A stretch of DNA of 64,000 bases. Origin: Astrocystis sublimbata. Its lineage: Eukaryota > Ascomycota > Sordariomycetes > Xylariales > Xylariaceae. This document shows positions 21,953-35,080 of the stretch, one piece after another. The DNA lies in contig JAJNNY010000004.1 of the NCBI GenBank assembly GCA_022453515.1, positions 806,001-870,000 of the forward strand, given 5' to 3'. Each line of letters begins with the position of its first letter. The first letter of the stretch is position 1. The position numbers and the translations under genes were made by a program. The notes below the pieces were generated by a model. The model saw only the letters and a list, made by a program, of their open reading frames with translations. It was not told the origin of the DNA and did no database searches.

Positions 21953-24211
21953 TTAAGCGGCCGGTCCTCGAGCCGGTCTTTCGTCATGGGCTGAGTCTGG
22001 CACCTCATCTTCGTCTGAATCGCTTTCCCATGCTCCTGGCATTCTCCTCTCTACCTCGGACTCGGCCAGGCCCCAGTGATCATCAGGGTAAACGTCGATG
22101 TCGTCTTCCTCTCCCAAGTCGTCATCGGCTCCTCTACCATGGAAGATGTCCATGATGGCTTGAAGGACACCCGGCCTTCGCTCACGGTGGCGAATTTCAC
22201 CGTCAGCTTCACCATCGGCTGCGTCATTTTCGCCGTCCTCATCATCGTCTATGGCATTGCCATCATCACCGCGATTGGTTTCGGCTATGGCCTGTTCAAT
22301 GAAGGCTTCGATCTGGAGCGGGTCGCCTCCTCTCCTGACCCGAGCAAGCAAGCGGCGCAATGCCTCCCCATCTTGTGGGATCTCCAGGCCACGTGTCTCT
22401 GGTCGTTCGGCCGGCATCCAGGGCTGCTGCTGAGAGTCGTAGGAGAATATGTTCTCGTCTTTCGATGGCGGAATTGGGTCAAATTCCCAATTGGGTGATG
22501 TGCTGAGCAAGTCGCCTGGAACATGCCCCATCAAAGATGGCGTGTTGTCTAGATAGACAAATCTAGCAACGTTCCTCCCAACGACAGGGGGAAACCCAAA
22601 TGTCTGGTGGTTCGGTTTCTTTGCCTCACGAGCCGCCTCTTTAAGCAAGCCCGTAGCCTGTGCGTTGTCCCACAGACTCTTGGTTTGATGTGTGTAGAGT
22701 TCCACGAAGAGCTCCTCGTGGTCATCTCGCGGCTGCAGTCCCCAGATCGATGTCGGTACATCGAGATTGAGCGCTTTATAGAGACTGCTGTAAAGCCAGG
22801 GGAGCCGCTCCATGCCTTCAAGTAGAAGAGCCTTCGCGCCAGCAGTATCCTTCTGCTGTAACCTCGCTAGTACCAAGGTCTGCCGGATGTAGTCCTGCAC
22901 TGTATCGAATTCGTCCAAGATCTCCGAGTCGCAAAAGTCGATGAACCATTTCGATTCGTGTGCCCGGATCGCCATAGGATGTATAAAGTGTATCATACCG
23001 TAAGGGTCACTGAGATCCATGCTCAATAACAGCTTAGCCCATTCCAGCGCGGTCCTGTACGTCCCTTTCATGATCAAGTTCTTGAGATAGTGGTAGCCTG
23101 CCAGCCAGAATTGTCTGTTCTCAGGTCGCCTAAAGTCCAGTCTGGCCTTGCCCTCTTCCAATTTCTGTCGGAAACCTGAGAGTGCTACACGGCCAAATGT
23201 GAACAGGGCTCTTTCGCATAGGTCGGCCGAAAGCGCCGAGTTCTGATCCTGTTTGGCGATCTTGCTGACTTGGATAAGGGTGGAGATGTGGTAAGGGTGA
23301 CGATGCAGAAACCCTACCAATAGCATGGGATCATACATCTGGACGAACTTGAAAAACTCCTGCTCGAGCATGTTGTATGATGCGTCGTGGGCAAATCCGA
23401 ACTCGACCGTGCCAGGTTGATGCTTGGCCGAGGTCCCCTCCTTGAGTTGTGTCATAGAGAGGCCCTCGGTCGGAGCCCGCGGCCATGTATCCTTTCCAGG
23501 CAGAAACGGGTTCCTCCGAAGTGTGACCTCGGGCAAGGTCTTGCCAGGCTGGCCTTTCAGGTAGGTTTCTAGATCAACTTGCTGCGGTATGTGCCGTGGG
23601 CGTTGGGTGCGCGCCCGTTCCTCGTTCTCCTCGTTCATGGCGGCAGCGATGGCCTCACGGCCGAATAGATTGCGCATTTCATTGACGACCTTCAGGTTGT
23701 AGGTGTTGATGCGAAGAAGCTCGCATATGCGCTCGTAAGCCTTGGACCGCGCCGTGTCGTGCGGAGTGCCAGTAGAGAGGTCGGTTTTGGGGTTGAACAG
23801 ATTCAGTTGCCGAAGAGCCTCGTCAATGTCATCGGATTTCGAGGCTTGCGTTTTCGAAGTGGCGGGTGTGCTTGACTGATTTCCCTTCTTCTTCTTTTTC
23901 TTCTTGCTTTTCTTCGATGAGGCGGTTGGGGGTTCTGCGCGATCGGGGCTTTTGGTGGTCTGCGGCGAGGTCTCTGTGTGTGCGGCTTCGTCGGCGCTGT
24001 TGTTCACATCGTTTTCATCGCCATCGCCATCATCGTCGCCATCGTCACCTCCAAGGGCGGCAAAGGCGGAGAATGCGCCGGGCTTGGGTTTGGCCCTCGG
24101 GATGGGCGCATCGTCTTCGCTTTCGTCTGAATCGGCGTTGGCGGGGCTTGCGAGCTCAAGCTGTTGCAACTCTCGCTGCTTCTGGAGCTTGCGCAACTGT
24201 CGACTCGACAT
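21953..24211 (-). CDS. TCF25/Rqc1 family ribosome quality control protein
   Basis: Homolog of human TCF25 (Nulp1) and yeast Rqc1, a subunit of the 60S-associated ribosome quality control complex. That complex works with Ltn1, Rqc2 and Cdc48 to remove stalled nascent chains. It is a single exon of 752 aa, the usual fungal length. Order: basic start (SSRQLRKLQKQREL), acidic Ser/Asp stretches around residues 27-70, a lysine run (KKSKKKKKKKG) near residue 100, a conserved SDDIDEALRQLNL motif, and then the helical Tcf25 domain from about residue 240 to 560 (VGFLHRHPYHISTLIQVS, GMIHFIHPMAIRA). A strongly acidic C-terminal tail follows. The Met at 24211 heads the conserved basic N terminus, supporting the start. 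No frame breaks. Confidence 0.94.
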   Translation of the reverse strand: MSSRQLRKLQKQRELQQLELASPANADSDESEDDAPIPRAKPKPGAFSAFAALGGDDGDDDGDGDENDVNNSADEAAHTETSPQTTKSPDRAEPPTASSKKSKKKKKKKGNQSSTPATSKTQASKSDDIDEALRQLNLFNPKTDLSTGTPHDTARSKAYERICELLRINTYNLKVVNEMRNLFGREAIAAAMNEENEERARTQRPRHIPQQVDLETYLKGQPGKTLPEVTLRRNPFLPGKDTWPRAPTEGLSMTQLKEGTSAKHQPGTVEFGFAHDASYNMLEQEFFKFVQMYDPMLLVGFLHRHPYHISTLIQVSKIAKQDQNSALSADLCERALFTFGRVALSGFRQKLEEGKARLDFRRPENRQFWLAGYHYLKNLIMKGTYRTALEWAKLLLSMDLSDPYGMIHFIHPMAIRAHESKWFIDFCDSEILDEFDTVQDYIRQTLVLARLQQKDTAGAKALLLEGMERLPWLYSSLYKALNLDVPTSIWGLQPRDDHEELFVELYTHQTKSLWDNAQATGLLKEAAREAKKPNHQTFGFPPVVGRNVARFVYLDNTPSLMGHVPGDLLSTSPNWEFDPIPPSKDENIFSYDSQQQPWMPAERPETRGLEIPQDGEALRRLLARVRRGGDPLQIEAFIEQAIAETNRGDDGNAIDDDEDGENDAADGEADGEIRHRERRPGVLQAIMDIFHGRGADDDLGEEDDIDVYPDDHWGLAESEVERRMPGAWESDSDEDEVPDSAHDERPARGPAA

Positions 24212-25314
24212 GATGAATCGCCCTGCTCTGACACGTTGAATATCCTAGGAAATTCAAATTTTCGAACATGCAAGACGGAAAGATATAGAGTCTGTTCCGA
24301 AACAAACGATTAACATTGTGAAAAGAAAGTTGAATGAGCAAAGTAAGGTCACTGACCATAGAGGGGCAGACAGATGATGCAACCAGTCTGCCGGACGCTA
24401 AAACCGGGAGCGTTTACTGGGGCTAGTCTTCATTTGATATAAGGCTAGCCAGCTTTGGTTAGTTTGCATTAGTCAAGGTGCGTACATTTACATTTTCGCT
24501 GTGTCACTCACCGAGCCCGCAATGCCTGCCTTAGGACCTAGGCATCTATCTACGTTGCTCATCGTCACCATCGAACAAAACTCACCACTCTTGATATCTC
24601 TAGATACAGCATCGGATGGACCGATAAGGATTGCTTCTGTTTGGATAAATATTACACTAGAAGCGATCAAGTAAATCAAATCACGCATTCCTTTGAGATC
24701 TGCAACTGATAGACAACTTACGAGAGCAACTAGCTACCTGCGAGCTATGCCAGTGCCAGTGCCTCGATTTTAAGCAAGATAGCTTAAAAATTGAAGAGGT
24801 CACATATTAACACTCTATTTTACTAGCTTATCTCCAGCCTGATTGCCTCGGACACCACAAGGCATCCGACGTATCGAGTTCAGGACGAGGCATTGAGAAG
24901 CAGTCGCATACCGAGCCCAAGTCTATTGCAATGCCTGTGTGCAAGTTGTCTCGCAACTCGACGACAACAGGTGTCGCCAACACCGCCATTTTCCAACCAG
25001 CAACTAGAGTGGTGGACCAGTCTGCCTTGGACGATCTACTGAGGCAGGCTGTTTCGTTCTATGCACCACCTTGACCAATAGGTTTGTTGATTGGCTACTT
25101 CTCATAAAGCACCGCCCCGCGTTGGTGTCTGTGGACAATAGCATTGTAGCACAGCCTACATAGAATGTGCCTCGCCATTACGTATATCAAGTCTCGCCTC
25201 CATTTAAGTACTGTCAAAAGCCGACAGAACTCATCCCATGAAAAGATATGAAGATACCTAGTACTTATTATCGTTTCGTTGACCTGCTCCGTCTCAGCCT
25301 GGTATTCTACCAAG
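24212..25314. other. Intergenic between TCF25 and membrane-protein gene
   Basis: A 66-codon minus-strand frame (24488-24688) starts with a signal-peptide-like MRDLIYLIASSVIFIQTEA and contains three potential internal splice donors (GTAATA, GTGAGT). It could be a small secreted protein or a decayed remnant, but support is too weak to call. Nothing else is recognised. Confidence 0.4.
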
Positions 25315-26893
25315 ATGCCTCCATACTCTACTCCAGTGTCGTCCTCTTCAATCGGTCAACATGCAAACCTTGATATGACTTCCAATAAGTCAATTTCGGA
25401 ACCAATAGTTCAGGTCATTTGCGCTTGGCCTGTTTCCGGGCAGTACGGGTTCGGTGCCAGGATCCTGTAAGCGAGCGAATAAAACTATCCCACTGTGCAT
25501 GTGAAAGCACCTTCACGATGCCTCCTAACCTAGGCTATGTCTTAGTTACTATACTTTAGTGGCAACGTGTGTTTTGGCTCGGAAAACCGAATGGCTTAGA
25601 CATGCCTGCCTCACAGCCGCCCTGCTATTACCGAGCGTTGCTGCCATTCATGCAATCGTTTTGGCCGCTGTGCAGTAAGTTGGATTCATCGTCGGTTGCT
25701 TTCCGGTTCAATGCGGTGTCGAACTTGACGCCTCTGGGCAGAGAGTTATTCTATATTCAGATCTATCGACAGATTTCAAGAATAAGGTTTCTCTCAGGGT
25801 TGGCCCGATGGTTGTTGTTAACATGGACTTTAGCGTCGATAGTAAGTCCGGATAGCACCACGACCGACCTCGGGCCTTACAATAACTTTTGTAGCCGCAG
25901 TCGATTTGGATATTTACGGCGCATTCCAGATCTGCTCCATCGGAGCATTGACAGCGCCGCTCACTGTTTGGAACTCGAAAACTTACTTCATAAACTACTT
26001 TCACGGTTCCGGCCGAAACATCTTGTTCTTATGGACATTTCTACTCCTTGCTGGTAAGAAGCATGAGCTCTCCACTGTTTGAGCTGCCTTTTGATCAGAT
26101 ACAGGACTAATAAGTCTTACTGTCGAGTCCATACGAATCGAGAGTCAAAGTTGCCCCTTTGATAGCGGAGGAGCGCCAATAGATTATTCTAGTCTGGCTT
26201 CCTGTGACCCTAATTGTGTATATGGATCGAATGGCCCATCCTCTCCTATTCGGAGGGGTCCGACAAACGAACCATTTATCATACTTGCGCCGAATCGACT
26301 CACAATTGGCACGGTCGCTCTTCTCGCTGCGGGCAGCTCCATACCTCCCCTGCTATTTCAGGTATGTCATTAGTGTTGGTTTCTCTACCTCTAAATCGTC
26401 TGAGATACTGCAAGTTGCATGTCCGAAGGTTTGTTTGGTTTGAATCTTTAGATCCGGAGGTCACAAGCATACTGGTTCTGTTGTTAACTCGTGGGTTTCT
26501 GCGCAGATATATAGCTGGCACAAAACGCTGGAAGATAATTGGAAGCGAAGATTTGCCCCGGGTGAGGTGGAAGGGGTTGGTAGCAATACCATCAATAGCC
26601 CTGTGACATATGGCATCAAGCAGGGTGCCAGATACCATCTAGGTCGTATACTTATACCTTTCTTCTACAGCATCATCGTTATCCTCCTCGTTCTGGGCGA
26701 AGTCAACTTCTGGAGCCGACAAGTTTCCTACCAAACAGAACCTATCAGTAGTATAGGGCAATGGGCAAACATTGCTGGCACTGCACTTGTTTTGTTGGGC
26801 TCGGTATACTATAAGAAACAGCCACAAGACACTGAAGAGTTGCAGGACATGAACTCCAATCGTGTTCAAAGCTCAATGAAGGTTGCAGCCTGA
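25315..26893 (+). CDS. Polytopic membrane protein of unknown function
   Basis: Exons 25315-25466, 25534-25674, 25834-25841, 25901-26053, 26105-26361 and 26507-26893 total 1,098 nt (365 aa). It is a fungal-specific membrane protein type recognised by its SEPIVQVICAWPVSGQYG start, then about seven hydrophobic segments (for example YYTLVATCVLA, TAALLLPSVAAIHAIVLAAV, FLWTFLLLAGLISLTV). It has a conserved YGAFQICSIGALTAP loop, a luminal/extracellular loop with paired Cys (PFDSGG...ASCDPNC) and a final pair of membrane segments around QVSYQTEPISSIGQW. The third exon is only 8 nt; it is required to join HVD to IDLDIYGAFQ in frame. No catalytic motif is visible, so function is open. Expression is likely because the frame survives five introns. 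Confidence 0.8.
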
Positions 26894-29800
26894 CCATCAT
26901 CGCGAGTTAATGGTCAAATCCATCAATTCACACCCACTCTTGGGTTGGGAATAGCTGTGTCCATTTATATATAAATATTTCTATCAAGAAGGGTAATCAC
27001 GGTGCGATCTGTCATGGGAGGCAAACCCAGAAATTTCCTCGGCCTTTTCTTTAATCTTGGTTCTTGCCGCTCTATCAGCTATGGTCCTGTTTTCTAGTCA
27101 CTATGTGATTGCCTATCATGAATAAAGTGTGTCAATTCCCCTGAGATTCGGTCAGGCTATAGACCTCACGTTGGTGAGAAAGTGATAAGGGACATGCGTT
27201 ATCCAGGAGGTAACAGCAAATTTAAGCGTGCGTCTAGGCAACCGCGAGCGCTGAGAAATAATAAGAGTCCCTAGTTACCATGACCTGATCAATAGGGGAA
27301 AACACAGAGTCTAGGATCTGACCACGCAACATAGTACTTGAACAGACATGTATATCAATATTACAGCCTGTAACGGTTCAAGTTTGTGTCTCTGAACCAT
27401 CACACTATCAAAAGATAGAAAGTTGTCAATGATCATCTGCAGCCACTTACCTGCCTACTTATATACGGAACCGTGACACAGCCGGTTAATAACCTGAACT
27501 TTATCAAGATGTTGAAGCAGCTCGCCAAATGCTTAACGCCCTCGGATTCATTAGTAGTATAATGGTGTCGTATTTTAGTCAGGATAGTGCCGATTTGACA
27601 TAAGTTCAACTGCCAACTTTTAAATCGTACTTCCTAACAAACGGAACATATACAAGTATCTTAGACCCATACTTGAACGTGTTCCGTTTATTAGGAACGT
27701 CCATGTCATTCTCTTTCAAGTTGAATGGACTACAAGGTCTGTGCCTGTTGGCTAATTACTACTTCAGGGAGAGTAAGGGGGTTGGTATCCCTTTAGATTT
27801 GGGAACGGCTGTGTAAATTTGGACTGTTTTACATACATCGATGTTTCCGCTCAGCTATCTACAAACGTATTTGATGCAGTGTAACCATTATGTCATGTAC
27901 CATCATTTTTAAACCCGCGGTTTCACAGCCGAGAATTCTGTCCCATGTCTCTGACCCTCGACCTGTACAACTAGACCTGAGTATTTTCTTTTGTTCCTCG
28001 GTTCCGGGACTCGGGACAATATGCAACGTAACGCAACATCGAGAACACCACCTGCAAGATCGGAAATCAGATATGCATTCTGGTGCTACTTAGCAGAGGG
28101 ACTTTTGTTGAGGGAGGGATGGGTATTCCTGACGTGGACTTGATTGTAAGCAAGAAGCACATCCTTGGATGTTGTGACATTGTAAGCATTTACCAAGCAC
28201 CAGGAAGCAAATGGTCCTTTGGTATGTAACCAAAACGTCTAAGTAAGCGGCATCATTACTTTTCGCATCGCAGAGTACGCTACACGTCTACCTATAATCT
28301 GTATTATAGGGCGGGCCATGTGTAGCGAGCGCACGGAGGACAAGACGTTAGAAACCAGTGTACAACTTGGATCAGTGGCACATGATGTTCATCGCTTCTA
28401 AGCCTCGATTTGCGTCCGATGTCGTCAAATATCAAGAATTTCGAGATCTCAAACAAGCGCTGACAACGAGATTCGCTTGGCGCGGTGGTCTAGACCCCGA
28501 GGGCGGCCTCGTCGTCTGGCCCGACGTCTGATCCATCGCCTGAGCGATGCCAGCCACGGCACAAAGCTAACTCATAGTTTCGTGAAACCTTGTGCTTAAA
28601 TATACGAGTAGAAGGTCCAGGCGTTAGTGTCGTGTAAGTCTCGTTCCACGAACCTAGGCCACACAAACTACTTGTAGATACCTCCAACTAAGCCAACTGC
28701 TGTAGGCAATCAGCACTTCATCTACAACAAGCAACTGATGTTGTAGGGTAACAAGGATATGCATGCCAAATCCAAGGTATGAGCTCATGAGTGACTCTGA
28801 CACCCTAACGATAGGCCGTCTGAGTAAAGGCGTCGGCACCCGAAAACCATTCGATCCCGCACTGCTAATCTAAGCAGCGATTGCCAAGTCGCGTTTGCCT
28901 ATCCGAGTTTTTGAGAAAAAGAACATCTAGACAGGAGGCGTGGGGTAGCACGGGTGACATGGGGGCCGGTAAGTTTGCAAACCCTTGAACAGAACATGAG
29001 ATGATCTAATATTCTATAAACACTAGATGACAAGGGATATGAGAGGGAAAACATCGCATCGGAGACGTCGGTGAAGATCATTTTTACATTCATACTCCCC
29101 CCCTTTTTGGTGCATTGGGCTGAGCAATGAGAATGCTGATGCCAGCCGACGTAGGTAAGTAGGGAGTACATGTCTCGCAGCTATACGCACTAATCATTGC
29201 ATGAGGGTGGCACTCGCGCGCAATGTGTGTGCAAGGTGTCTCATTGGCCGCTATCAGGTTCAAAAAGTTTTCCCTTTCCCGCTCATTGTTGTGCGAGGGT
29301 GGGACGTAGGGTGACTATATCATGAACGGATCGCCGGTATCTTGCTGGGTAGTGTGCCCCCACGATTTTCTTGTTTGTTTCAAGGTTGGCTGTCTAGTAC
29401 TTTCTAATCTGAAATGCTGATGTAAGATCGAATGATGATGCGTGCGTTTGCAGATACCTGCATCCGTGTGGCTGCCGACTTTTCGGTCAATGGTCCGCGA
29501 AAGACTGGCTGAAAAGCTGATAATATTTTAGACAAAGTTTCTTGTATTACAGCCAACCAATGCGAGTGACCGCCCCGTCCGATGCGCATCCTGATCGTCG
29601 AGGACAGCACTGGCTCTCTGGTTGGATGAAATGATTTATTTCCGTCTGCGAATCACAAGTCGTATAGTCATACCAAGACACCACCTCAAGTCCTTGCTTG
29701 CGAAGTTGCCGCGACTCCGACCCAAGCTACGATTGCATCACGTCCCCGCATCCAATCATACCCGTGTATGTACGTGTAGGTAGGCATCTGCAGGCTGCTT

Positions 29801-31000
29801 GAATCGTAGCCAAACAGGAACTCCAGGGTAACAACGGGCCGCGGCCTGCCATGTGGCTCTGGGTATTCGATGGGACTGCAGCTGCTGCCAGTGAAGTCCG
29901 TTTGCTTTGGCTTGGCGATTGATTACATTGTTGCCTCGGATCATGGGGGGACGAGAATCTCCCTATCGGCCTTTTAGTACAACGTCATAATCCTGATGCT
30001 CGGATATATATGGAAACGCGGAGTGCACAGCGCATGTGGATGCTTCTCTTAGACGTGATGTCAGCCCAACCTTTTTACATTGTTACCTAGGCATGTGCCA
30101 CCAATCTTCTCAGCACGGTACTTTTTTCCTCCCCTTTCTCTCATTGATATCGCCCGATGCTTCGTGTTTTGCAGCAACGAAATCTCGGAGCTGACGGCCA
30201 GCTACTAGGTACTTGCTCAACAAAAGAGGATGCACATGCAAGCGGCCGAAGGCAGTGCAACAGCGCAGGATATATATAATGTCGTAAACAGCGTTTTGAT
30301 TAGTTCACGGGTAGCATCCAGGCGCCAGTGTCGCATCTCGTTTTCAGCCGAGTAGCTGGGGCCAAACCCTGTGTATGCTGTGCATCTCGTTGTTCATCAA
30401 GTAAATGTTTGTCACCGATGCCGTAAGCTGCCCGCGTAGTCAGTCAGCAATAGCAGGCAACGAAGAAAAGCTACATGTAGACCGAGGCGTGCGCGTCGCA
30501 ACAAGATCGATGGTCCCGGGAGCGGTGGTAGCTTTGATATCTAGTAGAGAAACACCATTGGACGGCACTATGAAATATACTTAGAGATCTGCGGCTGGAC
30601 ACCATAGCTCGCTATTGAATCCGCTTCATGTTTTCGAGTAAATAGTCGCACCTCGAATTTACATCGCTTGATAGATCCAATTGAGATTCAGTATCGCTAT
30701 GAATCAAAGCCTTAGTGGCGTTGAAAAAAAAAATCCAACCCTGCAAGTAAATAATTCTAAACGAGATAGAATTAAACGGCTACGGCTGAGAGGTACGGAC
30801 GGATGACGGGCGGGTTTTCCGCTTTTGTTTTGTCGATGCCGGCTATTCTAACCGCAGAGCCTGGACAAACGTGGACTGCTAGAGTGCTCATCTCGTAAGA
30901 GTACCTAGATGCTAGGTAACTTTATGGTGTATTTACGTCAGGTAGAGTACCTGTACAGATAAAGTACCTTAAGTACCTGGGAGGGAGGGCGCCAGGGGGG
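26894..31000. other. Gene desert, left part
   Basis: AT-rich sequence with only short frames and no recognisable domain on either strand. It contains an imperfect 30-base inverted repeat at 27630-27698 (listed separately). Short local palindromes such as AGTACCTTAAGTACCT appear at its right edge. No transposon protein, tRNA or rRNA was recognised. Confidence 0.5.
27630..27698. repeat. Imperfect 30-bp inverted repeat
   Basis: The arms 27630-27659 and 27669-27698 are reverse complements at about 24-25 of 30 positions, around a 9-base loop. Blocks AAACGGAACA and CAAGTAT are exact. Some of the mismatches would be G-U pairs in RNA. It stands alone in the gene desert, suggesting a miniature-element remnant or a small-RNA hairpin. 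Confidence 0.7.
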
Positions 31001-34000
31001 GCTTCGGACGGTTCGTTTGCCGGCAGGGCCAAGTGGGGTTAGTGCCATTTCTATGTTCTTCTTCATTTTAAGGGAGACCTTGCGAATTAAATATGGACAG
31101 TAGGTAGCTGACGGAATCCAGCAGTTTTGGGATACAATGCCCTCGAATGCCCTCAGCCTCTTTCAGGCGACTACCTATCTGAAACCCCAATCCATCGCGG
31201 CGAGGCATAATTGCAGATCTGGCCGAGAAGCACCTCATCCGGTTAGGCGATTATCCTAGGCACTCGAGACTCCAGGTGGCTACCTTGATGTCCTTCCCGA
31301 CAAGGTATTACATGGCCGTATGTGCTATAAGGGTATGTAAGATAGGGGATGTTTGTTAGTGGGCAGGGACAGGGACCCGATGGAACGGTTGCTGGGAAAC
31401 ATTGCGGATCACTGCACTACGACCGCAGTTACAAGCTGGCCCCGACTGGCTGGCTCATGGCCTGCGCTGAAAGCCGGAACGAACAGGAAAACGTGCGCAT
31501 CATCATACCTATCCGTAGGCACTGGCTTGCCTACAATAGGTACCATTGTGCACCGTCTACTTCAAGATTGTCTAGTTGTAGGCACTCGTACTCCAGGGTT
31601 TAGGGTAGGTCGTCTCGAGGTCGGTACAGGCCCAGGGCTCGACAGGGACCCATCCAGGTAGATGCTGGGTAGGTACCTAGCAGGTACTACCTACCCGCTG
31701 CCCTCCCCCGTCTCTGCTAGTAGAGCTTGCATTAGTCCTGCAGGAGAAGAGTTCGAGAAGACAGCTGAACGCACACGCCCCGATGTGGGTTTGGCGAACG
31801 TCCAATCTGCTCCATCTTGTCCTCCTTCTGGTCAAGTCTCATATGCAAGAAGCTGCATACCCGGGCGACGGGTTTGTAGCCGCAAATCGAGTCCTGGCAT
31901 GCCTGGATGCCTGGGTCCCTCTTTCGTGTCTGCGTCGGCTTGTTACCTATTGGTCGACCCGTCGACGTACACTGCAAAGTGAGATCGTATTATTTTTTCG
32001 CGCTTTTCTTTTGCGGTGGCTGGCGGCTTGTCAGTACGCTTGAGATGCGATTTGTCCGGTGCCATACCTCGCCCCGGGCGTCTGGGGTATGTCCTGGCAA
32101 GAAAAATTTAAGCGCGGGAACAGCCAATAATTACAGTGTAAGTGTAATGCGATCGTCCCAGGAACTCCTAACGAGGCCAAGGGATGCGAATCAACGAGTA
32201 TCTGACCTATAACATTTCTCGTCCTGGACACAAGCTTACACAAGCCCAATTTCACTAGTTTATCTAGCTTCTCCCATATTCGTGGCTGCAACAATTAGGG
32301 ACTCCGTGGTACTGTAACCCCATGATGTCAGGTTTCCCGTCTGGTATGCCTGAGACCCGGGACCCGAGCGTATGGTAAACTACACGGCCAGACCAGGTCC
32401 ACACAATCCCGATTACGAAGTCTTTTGACTGGATTGACCAACACAAAAAGGAAAACCATGAGATGTGGTAGAGCTGCCTAATAAAGCAACGATAAAACGT
32501 GATAAATCGACCGATCATAGTGGAGGTGATAGAGAAAGAATAAGTCTGGGCACTGGCGCAGGCACGTAGTATGTGATCACGACGGGCCAGTCAACGACGG
32601 AGCTAATTGTATTCGTAATCCGTTTCGCATCGCAGAAGCAATCCAGATATGCCATAACTACCCGAGATTGATTGAGCGCATGGCCGAGACAGATGCGGCC
32701 AATTCTTTGGCTCTGAAACCTAATGCTTTTCCTGCCCATGCTAGGAAGGAATCAACCGGGTCACGTAACACAAGCAGAAGATTCAAGGTACTAATTGAAC
32801 AAACGTGTTCGGTCATGTTAAAACTATCGTATCGGGCGCTGTGTAGCTATCGTGCCTCTGAGGTGTACTGTACAGTCTAAAAGAACAGGGTATCTCTATC
32901 ATTCTGGACCCAGTCCAGAGTGTGATGTGGAACAACTGAAACCCTCGAAGCAGAAAATGGAATGCGTGGCACAAGCGATTGTGCACACGCTACTAAAAGG
33001 TCGTATCGAAAATGCCACCGTCAGAAAGCAGAAAATGTGCGTGAAAAACCTGGTCCAGATCCAATAAGTAGTACATCCATCACACCGTACGCTCATAAGG
33101 GGTCCCCGTGAGGGGCTTGCGAGTGCAGAAGCCGGTGGTAACAAAAGAAATCTAAACCGAAAACCCAAGTGTCTATATGCGAGCTGTCTTTTTCCCCGCC
33201 GAACCAACTTTTTGCCCATTCCTAGACCAAATCATGTGTGCTGTGGCCAATGACTCCAAACCCAAGTTGATTAAAAGTAATATGTCGAAGGGTGAATACC
33301 GGACAAGCGTTCGTGGCATTGGCAATGCGCACATTGTATGGTCGAAGCTGAAGCTGGACTGCTTCCGTACCATGACTGGTTGGGCACATCCGACGAGCCG
33401 ACTAGGAAACGTTGGTACCGCAGCAGAATCGGTATCTACCGGTTCCGATGAAATGCAATCCTTCTAATAACGCCAAATGGAAACTGAAGAGTAGGGTCGT
33501 CGCGTCCTCGACAGGATTGCAGCCTTTCGACGCGGGCTCGCAATTATGCCAATGTCGAGGACGTTGAATTAATAGTGATATCGTAAACGCTGAGCTGAAA
33601 GGCAGGGCTGGCAGTGTTGTACATGGCGACATGCATGCGCCAAATCTGAATGGATATTGGAGAACATCCAATCGGTATCTTGACCATGACCTCAGCTTTT
33701 GTGGCAATAGCGCACATTACCGAGTGGTGAGCAGTCGTGAAACCCAAGAATCGCTTGGTGGAAATCCCGAAGACTCAATGTCTGGTATCATGAATCCGTC
33801 GTGATCGTGCCTTACCGGGGCTTAGGGCGTGGGGGAGGCTTGGGGACACCAGTTGTGTCGTAGGCACCGCGGCCCATGTTCAGCACTTGTGGTTCTCTGA
33901 CACCCATGGTGACTCTTTGATGGCTTGCTTTCGGAACAAAAAATCTATCAATGCCACTGTTAGTATGTACTCAGATGATTGCTATTACCCAACGCACGCC

Positions 34001-35080
34001 CAAAGGCCAGGGCCGAGACGTGGTGGTTATTATGTATTGCATCCGGTGGAGTTTCTATTCGCACCTCGCCGTAGCTGATGCAACACATGCAAATCCCACC
34101 AAAGCGCAAATTGAAATTGAGGATGGGCGTCTGACTCACTCTTCACAAGCCGGGTTCTGCGGCAATTTCGCAAAAGACCAAAAGTAACTTAGTGGTAAGA
34201 TGCACGATGAGATTGGGTGAGATTGCCGTAGCAATGGTGCCGCAAGCTGGGATTATGGTCGAATAAAATCAAGGTATGATTGACACAGCTCGGGTGTTGT
34301 TGCGTACCAGGCCAGGCAGGTTGGACGAAGCGCAATGAGTATTCTGATGTCAGCACCAGAGAACGAATGATTCGATGGCAGCCGATGTTGCGTGGTATAT
34401 ATATAAATATCTCTTTCAATCCACAGGTATGTTGCAGCGCAGGAGGTGGTATCGACGATTATGGAAGCTCAAGCGAAGGCTGCAGAATCGTGATGTTGCA
34501 AGACCGCAGCTGAGGCGCAGACGAGACAAGCAGAGAATATTCTGCGGCTATAGCCTGATTTCTTTGGTATATGCGCGTCTAGAAGCAGCAAGTCGTCGTC
34601 GGCAGGCGGCGGTCGCGCAGGTTTCGGCAAGGTGAATTATTGGTTTTAGACGTCGTTGTATTGCTGAATTATATGCCGGTCTGAAAGCCAGCTGGGAAGT
34701 GAGGCTGGAGTTTGCAGGAGGGCGAATCGCTTAAAGCAGACCAAGACGCTGGAACAGGTAGCACAAGCGCAAGTAGCAGGAGAGTTAGCGGGAGGAGATG
34801 TATTCCCTTCCGTAATAGTCGTTTGTTTCTCGCTTTAGTCACAGTCAAGACAAGAACAATAATAGGAATGCAGGTCGGCGACGCTATGCAAGACAAAAAC
34901 CGCAAGGGAGGGACTGGAGCGTGTGGTGTCTGGAACCTCACGATGCGAGAGGGATCGAGGAGGTAGGTGTAAGAGCCTGGTATTATACAATGTGGGAGTA
35001 GGGGACTTGGAGGCAGACAAGACACGCCGGAGATGGAGATGAGCTGAGGATTTCCAGAATATCAGGAGTGGAAAGGGCCG
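31001..35080. other. Gene desert, middle part
   Basis: No gene recognised. Around 31660-31700 there is an imperfect palindrome built from GGTAGGTA and TACCTACC units, part of a wider enrichment of TACCTA-type words. The frames seen (for example 33177-33467 and 34712-34966) have no family features. Confidence 0.45.
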
